This document shows positions 1 to 5,932 of a stretch of 10,721 nt of DNA, piece by piece (the first letter of the stretch is position 1; each line of letters starts with the position of its first letter). The notes under the pieces are model-generated. The model was given only the letters and a program-made list of their open reading frames with translations. It ran no database searches and was not told the DNA's origin. The stretch is taken from positions 1 through 10,721 of the forward strand of contig CALJZV010000332.1 of assembly GCA_937983475.1 (NCBI GenBank). The letters are read 5' to 3'. The translations under genes were made by a program, and so were the position numbers. This DNA comes from an uncultured Verrucomicrobiales bacterium. Its GTDB lineage: Bacteria; Verrucomicrobiota; Verrucomicrobiia; Limisphaerales; JACDHS01.

Positions 1-1
1 G

Positions 2-340
2 AAAATCCTGTTCGAAGGGGCGCAAGGCGTCATGCTGGACGTGGATCACGGGACATATCCGTTTGTAACATCGTCGAATACAGTCGCTGCTCAGGCCGCG
101 TCAGGTTCGGGTGTTGGTCCCCGTGTCGTTGGGCATGTGCTGGGCATTACAAAAGCCTACACAACACGTGTAGGCGCAGGGCCTTTCCCGACAGAGTTAG
201 AGGATGAGGTCGGCCAGCGCCTAGGCGAGCGCGGTAAGGAGTTCGGTACAACAACGGGGCGTAAGCGTCGCTGCGGCTGGTTTGACGCGGCGCTTGTGCG
301 ACAGTCCGTTAAGGTAGCCGGCATTGACGGCATCGCGCTG
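2..340 (+). pseudogene. purA: Internal fragment of adenylosuccinate synthetase, probably of other taxonomic origin
   Basis: These ~113 codons encode an internal piece of PurA, the GTP-dependent enzyme joining IMP and aspartate in AMP synthesis (full length about 430 residues). Diagnostic stretches are ILFEGAQG, DHGTYPFVTSSNT, KAYTTRVGAGPFPTE and TTGRKRRCGWFD. The AAQAASGSGVGP variant and the VAGIDGIAL ending look alphaproteobacterial to me (family knowledge, not searched). PurA would normally continue TKLDVLDG; instead the frame switches to HINSRGYTYG. Codon use sets the piece apart: 9 of its 10 Thr codons are ACA, whereas the downstream part of the same frame uses ACA about once in over 30 Thr codons. 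PurA is lost at both ends, so the piece cannot be functional here. Assembly chimerism is the simplest explanation; a recent insertion is the alternative. Confidence 0.88.
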
Positions 341-1510
341 CACATCAATTCGCGCGGTTACACCTACGGCGACATTCACAGCACGGCGAAGATCAATGCC
401 GGTGGCCAGAATCTTTTCTGGAGCTTTTACGTTTACAAGGATTGGGTGGATCTGGGCATTCCCTCGAGCCTGTGGCATCTGCCGCTCTACGCCACCGAAT
501 GCAACGGTTATTTTTATTGGAAAGGCGGGCATCCCGAAGACCCCAGCAAGCATTATGAGCCCGGTTGGATGCAGGAGATTTACGCCGAGATCAACCGCTA
601 CAACCAGTCCGCTTACCAGACCGGAAAACCAATCTTCAAATGCGTCAACATGTACCGCTGGTGCTCGGGCTGTGACGGATGGAACATTGACGGCGCGAGC
701 AACCCTTACAAGGGGCAGATCCTGAGCGATCTCGACGCGGCCGTGGCGCAGAAATACACTTGGAAAAACAACAGCTCGAAATTCGTGTTCATCAGCGCGC
801 CCGGTTCGGTGGCCGGAGGCTCGAGTTTTTCGGCCACCGTTCAGTTCAACAACAACGGCGTCAAGCCGTGGATCATCACCGGCTCCAACGCCCACAAGCT
901 CGGCTCCCAGACGCCGCAGGACAACACGACATGGGGATTCAACCGGGTGCTGCTCTCCTCGCAGGTGAATCCCGGACAGAACGCCACCTTTACCTTCAAT
1001 GCCACGGCACCCACGTCACCGGGTTCCTACAAGTTCGACTGGAAAATGCTTCAGGAAGGAATCGAGTGGTTTGGCGATCTGGCCAGCGCGACCATCAGCG
1101 TGACGGGTTCGGAGGTCATTGTGGACAACAATACGGCCGGTTTCAGTGCTTCGACGAATTGGACCACCGCCACCTCGGCTCCCGGAAAATACGGCCCGGA
1201 TTACCGCTTTCGCAATACGCAGGCCGTCAGCGACTCGGCACTGTGGCGCGCCAACTTGAGCACCTCCGGCAACTATCAGGTGCATGCCTGGTGGAGCCAG
1301 GGCTCCAACCGGTCGGCGACGGCGCCCTACATTGTCTATCACTCGGGCGGTTCGCAGACCATTCAGGTCAACCAGCAGGTCAACGGCGGCAAGTGGAATT
1401 TGCTGGGCACCTGGAATATGAACACCGGCAACAACGACGTGCGTCTCTCCTGCTGGACCACCACCGGGTTTGTCGTCATTGGCGACGCGGTGAAGTGGGT
1501 CAAGCAGTAG
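2..1510 (+). CDS. Chimeric open frame: PurA fragment joined to C-terminal part of a secreted hydrolase with NBR1-like and golvesin-like domains (5' partial)
   Basis: The frame is open from base 2 to the TAG at 1508-1510. Up to about base 340 it encodes PurA (separate entry); from there it is an unrelated protein. The part from about 341 to 760 looks like the end of a TIM-barrel, clan GH-A-like glycoside hydrolase: LPLYATECNG (Glu codon at 497-499) resembles the strand-7 nucleophile context, and KPIFKCVNMYRWC resembles strand 8. This family call is an inference. About 770-1110 is an NBR1-like Ig domain, with KLGSQTPQDNTTWG, NPGQNATFTF and WKMLQEGIEWFGD. About 1111-1505 resembles the golvesin/Xly-type C-terminal domain: it opens VIVDNNTAGF, has YQVHAWWSQGSNRSATAPY and VNQQVNGGKWNLLGTW, and ends VIGDAVKW. 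Such modules occur on exported enzymes and may bind surfaces or carbohydrate. The signal peptide and N-terminal catalytic half are missing. A terminator follows at once. Domain calls are fairly sure; enzyme activity is not. Confidence 0.7.
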   Translation, partial: KILFEGAQGVMLDVDHGTYPFVTSSNTVAAQAASGSGVGPRVVGHVLGITKAYTTRVGAGPFPTELEDEVGQRLGERGKEFGTTTGRKRRCGWFDAALVRQSVKVAGIDGIALHINSRGYTYGDIHSTAKINAGGQNLFWSFYVYKDWVDLGIPSSLWHLPLYATECNGYFYWKGGHPEDPSKHYEPGWMQEIYAEINRYNQSAYQTGKPIFKCVNMYRWCSGCDGWNIDGASNPYKGQILSDLDAAVAQKYTWKNNSSKFVFISAPGSVAGGSSFSATVQFNNNGVKPWIITGSNAHKLGSQTPQDNTTWGFNRVLLSSQVNPGQNATFTFNATAPTSPGSYKFDWKMLQEGIEWFGDLASATISVTGSEVIVDNNTAGFSASTNWTTATSAPGKYGPDYRFRNTQAVSDSALWRANLSTSGNYQVHAWWSQGSNRSATAPYIVYHSGGSQTIQVNQQVNGGKWNLLGTWNMNTGNNDVRLSCWTTTGFVVIGDAVKWVKQ

Positions 1511-1533
1511 GATTTACTGCAAAGGAAATATGC

Positions 1534-1567
1534 TCAGGCCGTCCTCATGGGCGGCCTGATTTGTTTT
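1534..1567 (+). terminator. Rho-independent terminator after the hydrolase
   Basis: TCAGGCCG (1534-1541) pairs perfectly with CGGCCTGA (1552-1559). The stem extends inward by TCC/GGG (one G-T wobble) to a TCAT loop, giving 11 bp, and is followed by TTTGTTTT. It lies 24 bases past the hydrolase stop and separates it from the lipoprotein unit. Confidence 0.85.
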
Positions 1568-1663
1568 GGGGATTGCTCCAAGTGGCGCGCGCCGTTTTGC
1601 CCAGCTAATCGTTCAGTGTTTGTTCGATTGTGGGTTTGCCGCTGCGGGTGTTTCATAGTCCGC

Positions 1664-1670
1664 AAGGAGG
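1664..1670 (+). promoter_or_regulatory. Strong Shine-Dalgarno of the lipoprotein gene
   Basis: AAGGAGG stands three bases before the ATG at 1674. It is an almost full anti-SD complement, though the spacing is short. It supports this start and contrasts with several other genes in the window (spmAB, sucA, lpd) that show no clear SD. Confidence 0.65.
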
Positions 1671-1673
1671 TTT

Positions 1674-2063
1674 ATGAACACTTCAAAACTGCTAGTGACC
1701 CTTTGTGTCAGTTCCCTTGTTGCCATGCTCTCCGCCGGATGCGCCAAACAATCCGCGCAGGCCGTGGACTTGGAAATCACCGATGCGCAACCGGTTGCCA
1801 TCGAGAACGTGCCGCCGGCGGTCCTTGAGAAATTTAAAAAACAGGGTGACGCGGCGGAGGTGGTGAAAATTGTGCTGGGCCAAAAAGAGGGCCAGAAAGT
1901 TTACGAGGCCACATTCCGGGAAGGCAAAATCGAAACCCGCCTACAAATCGCCGAAGACGGCTCATTGATTGTGTTTTACACCGCGTCGGTCGGGTCGGCC
2001 ATCAGGGAGGCTGCCGGGGCACAACCCGAAAAGGAACGATCCAAGGAAAAGACCAAGGACTGA
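1674..2063 (+). CDS. Small PepSY-like lipoprotein
   Basis: A 129-residue exported lipoprotein. The N-terminus MNTSKLLVTLCVSSLVAMLSAGC is a lipoprotein signal: a short basic start, a hydrophobic core and a lipobox LSAGC with the lipidated Cys at residue 23, so the mature protein should be membrane-anchored and face the periplasm. The rest (about 38-108) has the PepSY-like pattern: VPPAVLEKFKKQG, then VYEATFREGKIETRLQIAEDGSLI, a helix followed by beta strands in which a substrate-like strand is written to and compared. PepSY-like domains are often regulators or inhibitors of secreted enzymes, but no partner can be named here. The C-terminus is a charged Lys/Glu tail (KERSKEKTKD). The DUF3891 gene starts 13 bases after the stop, so the two are probably co-transcribed. 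The lipoprotein call is firm; the PepSY assignment is moderate. Confidence 0.8.
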   Translation: MNTSKLLVTLCVSSLVAMLSAGCAKQSAQAVDLEITDAQPVAIENVPPAVLEKFKKQGDAAEVVKIVLGQKEGQKVYEATFREGKIETRLQIAEDGSLIVFYTASVGSAIREAAGAQPEKERSKEKTKD

Positions 2064-2076
2064 ACCCAACCCGGCC

Positions 2077-2859
2077 ATGGTCCTGCGGAAGATTGCCGAC
2101 GGCGTGGTGGGGATCTCGCAACCCGCGCATGCCTGGCTTGCAGGGCAGCTTGCCTTGCGTTGGGGGAACGCCGCGTTTGGCAAGGTCACGCCCCGCGATG
2201 ACGTCCTGTGCGCCGCCGCCCTCCACGACATCGGCTTCCTGAGCTGGGAGCAGGCTCCCACGCTCAACCGCCAAACCGGACTGCCGCATGATTTCGTTCA
2301 ATTGCCGGTGATGCCGCATTTGGCTGTCTGGACACGCGGCATTCGGCAGATGCAGCGGTATGGACGTTACGCTTCGCTCCTGGTTTCCCTTCATTTTTCG
2401 GAGCTTTGCAAAAAGCATCCTGCCTCGGGCAAACATGACATTGGCCTGCAGCGGAAATTTCTGCGGCGGCAGGAGGAACTCCAGTCGGTGTTGGTGACCT
2501 CCCTTCTGAACGACTTTTACTACGCTCCGTTTACCGAGCCCGACATCATCGAGCGCAACGCCCGCCTTGTGGGCATTTGGGATTACTTGTCGCTGTTGCT
2601 TTGCATGGGATTGAGTCAGCCAAAAGTGATCGAGAGTGTTCCGGCGGCCAGAAAGCCTGCTCAAATCACGCTGCTTCCTGATGACGACAAACCGTCGCGC
2701 TTCCGGTTGCATCCCTGGCCGTTTAATTCCTCAAAACCCATTGAACTGACCTGTGAGGGCAAAAAGCTGTTGAAAACCTTCCAGCGCCAAAGCGACATGC
2801 GCGCCGCGCTCAAGGCCGCTTCCCCGGTGACGCTGCGGTTCGAACTTTGTCCGGGTTGA
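2077..2859 (+). CDS. DUF3891 family protein
   Basis: A 260-residue soluble protein with no signal peptide or membrane segment. It matches the DUF3891 pattern as I know it: a start like VLRKIADGVVGISQPAHAWLAGQLA, then AAALHDIGFLSWEQAP, later GRYASLLVSLHFSELC, NDFYYAPFTEPDIIE and IWDYLSLLLCMGL. The family has no established function. His18, the His50-Asp51 doublet, His106 and Asp169 recall the metal-ligand order of HD-superfamily phosphohydrolases; this is my inference. The frame is open further upstream (to 1969), but that part overlaps the lipoprotein gene, and homologues begin near the ATG at 2077. That start lies 13 bases past the lipoprotein stop without a clear SD, which suggests translational coupling or a shared transcript. 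The 3' end faces the minus-strand hydrolase with only seven bases between stops. Confidence 0.8.
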   Translation: MVLRKIADGVVGISQPAHAWLAGQLALRWGNAAFGKVTPRDDVLCAAALHDIGFLSWEQAPTLNRQTGLPHDFVQLPVMPHLAVWTRGIRQMQRYGRYASLLVSLHFSELCKKHPASGKHDIGLQRKFLRRQEELQSVLVTSLLNDFYYAPFTEPDIIERNARLVGIWDYLSLLLCMGLSQPKVIESVPAARKPAQITLLPDDDKPSRFRLHPWPFNSSKPIELTCEGKKLLKTFQRQSDMRAALKAASPVTLRFELCPG

Positions 2860-2866
2860 GGAGCGC

Positions 2867-3883
2867 CTATTCGTCGCGGATGAAACGCGTGTAGGCGCGT
2901 TCCCCGAAGTAAGTGTAACCGCGGTTTTCGAGCGGCGTGCCGGCAAGCATCGCATGAATGAATCCGTTTCGCTCGACTTGCACGGTGTGGAGAATTTTTT
3001 TCTCGGGATTCTCCTTCATGAAAAACTGAACGCGCCCTTCTAGCGCGCTCCAGTGCTTCATTTCGCCGAAAATCTTTTCAGAAAATGAAAAGGCATCCTC
3101 GAAATCCTTTTTCATCAGATGACTGCGTCCCCAGGTGCCGCCCTCGGCGCTGACAAATGTTTTGCCGTTCAACAACGCGATGTTGTCGTGGTAGGCGAGC
3201 ACCACCAGAAAATGGCTCCGTGAAGACTTCAGCCAAGCGGCCAGTTTGTCGCGGTGACGCCCGGTTTCGTAGGCATAATTGCTGTCCAGAAAAGCAATCC
3301 GCTCGACGTCGCCGGGAATGGCTTCGAGCGTGTTCAAATAACCGAAGGTGAAGCTGCCGCCGCCGCTGTGCCCTGTGAGAACCAAGCGCGTCTTGAGGTG
3401 GCCGAAGGGTTTGCGGACGGTCTCCAGTATCGTTGGAATTTTCTCGTCGCCATGCTGGCGCCGCCAGGCCGGCCAGCTTTTCAAGTCGTTTTCCAGATAC
3501 GCCACGACGAGATTTTCATTTGTCCGTAAGTCGCGCATAAAGCGGGTCTGCGCGCCGATGTGCTGGATGTCAAAATGCCAGTCGTCGCCCGGCTTCATCG
3601 TTTTGCCGATGGTCTGCTCAATCGTGTTGCCGTTGGGCAGGCCGTAAACGATCAGTGTCACCGGCTGGTCTGTGCGCCATGCCGGGGTTGACGGAGCGTT
3701 GATGTGAAATCGGACTCCATGCTCCAGTGTCGCGGTGATCGTTAGCTCCTGGCTTTTGGAGTTGGCGGTAAATCCGGGAAACGATCCGGCATGCACTGGC
3801 CCGAACTGCGCCAGCAGTAAAATGAAGCAGTGCAGCACCGCAAATCGGCGGTTCAGAAAACTGGGAAGCAACTTTGATGTCAC
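2867..3883 (-). CDS. Secreted alpha/beta hydrolase (putative esterase)
   Basis: A 338-residue protein with a Sec signal peptide: basic NRR, then a hydrophobic stretch FAVLHCFILLLAQFG and a likely cleavage after PVHA (residue 32). The catalytic core shows an alpha/beta-hydrolase fold: LIVYGLPNG after the first strand, a nucleophile elbow LVLTGHSGGGSFTFGYL with Ser173, FLDSNYAYETG with a possible acid at Asp200, and NGFIHAML with a likely catalytic His310. The substrate is not evident; esterase, lipase or peptidase activity in the periplasm is possible. The start is GTG at 3883-3881. An in-frame TAG lies only 12 bases upstream, so no earlier start exists, and the next in-frame ATG (Met116) would remove the signal peptide and first strand. 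It is transcribed away from the SpmAB fusion gene and converges on DUF3891. Confidence 0.8.
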   Translation of the reverse strand: MTSKLLPSFLNRRFAVLHCFILLLAQFGPVHAGSFPGFTANSKSQELTITATLEHGVRFHINAPSTPAWRTDQPVTLIVYGLPNGNTIEQTIGKTMKPGDDWHFDIQHIGAQTRFMRDLRTNENLVVAYLENDLKSWPAWRRQHGDEKIPTILETVRKPFGHLKTRLVLTGHSGGGSFTFGYLNTLEAIPGDVERIAFLDSNYAYETGRHRDKLAAWLKSSRSHFLVVLAYHDNIALLNGKTFVSAEGGTWGRSHLMKKDFEDAFSFSEKIFGEMKHWSALEGRVQFFMKENPEKKILHTVQVERNGFIHAMLAGTPLENRGYTYFGERAYTRFIRDE

Positions 3884-3906
3884 AGCGCAAAACTATCGGC
3901 AAAATG

Positions 3907-3919
3907 AACGACTGTCGTT
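3907..3919. promoter_or_regulatory. Palindrome in the divergent intergenic region (possible operator)
   Basis: AACGAC-T-GTCGTT is a perfect 6-bp inverted repeat around one base. It lies in the 98-bp gap between the divergent hydrolase and SpmAB genes, where a regulator controlling both would be expected to bind. No regulator is encoded nearby. I could not define convincing -35/-10 boxes on either strand. A 13-bp palindrome can occur by chance. Confidence 0.3.
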
Positions 3920-3981
3920 TGGTTTTTTGAGCCGGATATTTTTCTCGCCAACCCAGTGCATGGCGTTTATCACCAAACCCA

Positions 3982-5316
3982 ATGCTCAACTACATCTGGC
4001 TGGCCTTGATTTTACTGGCGGTCTTCATCGGCGGCTTCGATGGGAAAATGAAGGAAGTCACCGAGGGCGCGGTGGAGGGTTCCAAAAGCGCCGTCACGCT
4101 CTCCATCGGCCTTGTCGGCATCATGGCGTTGTGGCTCGGAATGATGCGTTTGGCCGAGAAGGCGGGACTGGTCCAGGGGTTGGCGAGACTGCTTCGCCCG
4201 GTGCTGCGCTGGCTGTTTCCCGAGGTGCCCGTCAACCATCCGGCGATGGGTTCCATGGTGTTGAACATCGCCGCCAACATGCTCGGCTTGACCAACGCCG
4301 CCACGCCGCTGGGCCTGCGTGCGATGAAGCACCTGGAATCGCTCAACCGCCTGCCCGGCACCGCCAGCAACGCGATGTGCACCTTTCTGACCATTAACAC
4401 CAGTGGCGTGCAATTGCTTCCGGCCACGGCGGTGGCGCTGTTGGCCTCGTCGGGCTCTGCCAATCCGACCGCGATTGTGGGCACGGCGTTACTGGCAACT
4501 CTTTGCTCCACGGTGGTGGGCGTGACTGCGGTGAAGTTCTTTGAAAAGCTCCGAATGTATCGTTTGCCCAAGCCCGAGGAACTTCCGGCGAATGAAGCCA
4601 AATCAGCCGCTGAAGCCGCTCCAGAGTCGGAGTCGGCTGCGGAGACAACCGAGGCCAAGCCGCTGAATTTCTGGGGAAAAATGGCGCTGGCTGCATTCGG
4701 GTTCGCATGGGTTTATTTTCTTCTAAGGATGGCAATGCCCGAGCAGTTCGGGGGCACACCCGCCGCGCCGGATGAAAAAACTTTTGTGCGTGTCGTCAAT
4801 GCGGTTTCCGCGATGGCCATTCCGCTCCTGCTCTCCTTCTTCCCGCTTTACGCGATCCTGCGGCAAATCAAGGTGTATGAGGAATTTGTCGAGGGCGCCA
4901 AGGAGGGCTTCAACGTCGCCATTCGCATCATTCCCTACCTGGTCGCGATTCTGGTCGCGATCAGCATGTTCCGAGGCGCGGGAGGGATTGACATGCTCAC
5001 GAAGTTTTTAAGGCCGGCGCTGGACCTGGTCGGATTTCCGGCGGAGTTGCTGCCCATGGGGTTGATGCGTCCGCTGAGCGGCAGCGGGGCCTACGGCATC
5101 CTCGCCGACACGGTCAAGGCGTTCGGGCCCGACAGCCTGCTGGGCCGCACGGCAGCGACGATGTACGGCAGCACCGAGACGACGTTTTACGTCCTGGCGG
5201 TTTATTTTGGGTCGGTGGGCATCCGACGCACGCGGCACGCGGTTCCGGCGGGGTTGGTGGCTGATGTGGTGGGCATCTTTGCCGCCATCTATATTTGTCG
5301 CGCCATGTTCGCTTGA
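3982..5316 (+). CDS. SpmA-SpmB fusion, nucleoside-recognition (Gate) domain membrane protein
   Basis: A 444-residue integral membrane protein. Residues 1-195 match spore maturation protein A, including NIAANMLGLTNAATPLGLRA at about 95-114 and FLTINTSGVQLLP at 135-147. Residues 270-444 match SpmB, including IRIIPYLVAILVAISMFR, LMRPLSGSGAYGILAD (361-376) and YGSTETTFYVLAVYFGSVG (395-413). They are joined by an acidic, Ala/Glu-rich linker (about 197-226) and a membrane segment (233-251). About ten hydrophobic segments are visible. Each half carries a Gate/nucleoside-recognition domain found in transporters. In Bacillus the separate SpmA and SpmB affect spore core dehydration; fused forms are widespread in non-sporulating Gram-negatives, where the role and substrate are unknown. 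The ATG at 3982 has no clear SD but fits the SpmA start. Identification is firm; transport function is inferred. Confidence 0.9.
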   Translation: MLNYIWLALILLAVFIGGFDGKMKEVTEGAVEGSKSAVTLSIGLVGIMALWLGMMRLAEKAGLVQGLARLLRPVLRWLFPEVPVNHPAMGSMVLNIAANMLGLTNAATPLGLRAMKHLESLNRLPGTASNAMCTFLTINTSGVQLLPATAVALLASSGSANPTAIVGTALLATLCSTVVGVTAVKFFEKLRMYRLPKPEELPANEAKSAAEAAPESESAAETTEAKPLNFWGKMALAAFGFAWVYFLLRMAMPEQFGGTPAAPDEKTFVRVVNAVSAMAIPLLLSFFPLYAILRQIKVYEEFVEGAKEGFNVAIRIIPYLVAILVAISMFRGAGGIDMLTKFLRPALDLVGFPAELLPMGLMRPLSGSGAYGILADTVKAFGPDSLLGRTAATMYGSTETTFYVLAVYFGSVGIRRTRHAVPAGLVADVVGIFAAIYICRAMFA

Positions 5317-5432
5317 AAGATACAGGACGTTTTCACTCCTCGAAATGTGTTACATTAATTGATGTGAACCGGATTTGCCGATTTGGCGAAGAGGCAGAGG
5401 TAAATCGCGGGATTTTTTGGAGTCTTGAGAAA

Positions 5433-5828
5433 ATGAACGGGAAAATTGCCAGGACAGACGGGGAGTGGAAACGGCTTCTCACCCCGGAACAATATCGGGT
5501 GACCCGTCGCAAGGGAACGGAGCAGCCGTTTACCGGGGAATATTGGAACCACAAGGAAGAAGGGGTTTACCACTGCGTCTGCTGCGACGCGGTGTTGTTT
5601 GTGTCTGACACCAAGTTCGATTCCGGCACCGGGTGGCCCAGTTTCTGGGCGCCGGTGGACGTCAGCAGCGTGAGCACGAAGGCGGATTTTGGCTTGTTTT
5701 CGCGACGCACGGAGGTGTTGTGCGCCCATTGTGACGCGCACTTGGGGCATGTATTTGAGGATGGTCCGCCGCCCACGGGATTGCGTTACTGTATTAATTC
5801 TGCGGCTTTGACATTTCAGCGTAGCTGA
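5433..5828 (+). CDS. msrB: Peptide-methionine (R)-S-oxide reductase MsrB
   Basis: A 131-residue single-domain enzyme that reduces methionine-R-sulfoxide in proteins, a repair step after oxidative damage. Visible marks: LTPEQYRVTRRKGTEQPFTG at 16-35; the zinc-binding Cys pairs C48/C51 and C97/C100; SGTGWPSFWAPV at 64-75; HLGHVFEDGPPPTGLRYCINSAAL with catalytic Cys120. The position often holding the resolving Cys (SGCGWPSF in E. coli) is Thr66, so regeneration may not use that disulfide. No signal peptide is seen, so it is likely cytoplasmic. The frame opens upstream at 5295 inside the SpmAB gene, but the added residues are not MsrB-like. ATG at 5433 is preferred, with GGAG ten bases upstream and a length normal for the family. 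It follows SpmAB by 116 bases and precedes sucA by 104, so its operon membership is uncertain. Confidence 0.95.
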   Translation: MNGKIARTDGEWKRLLTPEQYRVTRRKGTEQPFTGEYWNHKEEGVYHCVCCDAVLFVSDTKFDSGTGWPSFWAPVDVSSVSTKADFGLFSRRTEVLCAHCDAHLGHVFEDGPPPTGLRYCINSAALTFQRS

Positions 5829-5884
5829 TATGGCGGTTTTGTGCTGGCTTCCATGCCCCGGTTGAGGAAACTTTGCAGCGATGG

Positions 5885-5921
5885 AGCCGGGAGCGCGCAA
5901 AATGTCTAGCTCGCCCCGGCT
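5885..5921 (+). other. Inverted repeat just upstream of sucA
   Basis: AGCCGGG (5885-5891) is the reverse complement of CCCGGCT (5915-5921), with a 23-base loop, followed directly by the AT-rich stretch TTAAAAATTTT and the sucA ATG at 5933. It could be a weak terminator for msrB or a leader structure affecting sucA translation. The long loop and lack of an uninterrupted T-run weaken the terminator reading. Confidence 0.3.
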
Positions 5922-5932
5922 TTAAAAATTTT

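Noticed and set aside
2..1510. A genuine new PurA-glycosidase fusion enzyme
   Set aside because: PurA is truncated at both ends, the partner lacks its N-terminal half, and codon use switches at the joint, which fits an artefact better than a functional fusion.
760..1608. 282-residue plus-strand open frame overlapping the hydrolase
   Set aside because: Out of frame with the golvesin-like and NBR1-like domains, rich in Arg/Gln/His, and it runs through the terminator.
1547..1828. 93-residue plus-strand open frame
   Set aside because: It starts inside the terminator and runs out of frame into the lipoprotein gene, which has a strong SD and lipobox.
2002..2712. 236-residue minus-strand open frame
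   Set aside because: Antisense to DUF3891 and without recognisable motifs.
3982..5316. Evidence for endospore formation
   Set aside because: SpmA-SpmB fusions are common in non-sporulating Gram-negatives, and no other sporulation gene is present.
5295..5432. N-terminal extension of MsrB
   Set aside because: The extra 46 residues begin inside the SpmAB gene and are unlike MsrB; the start at 5433 has a GGAG at good spacing.
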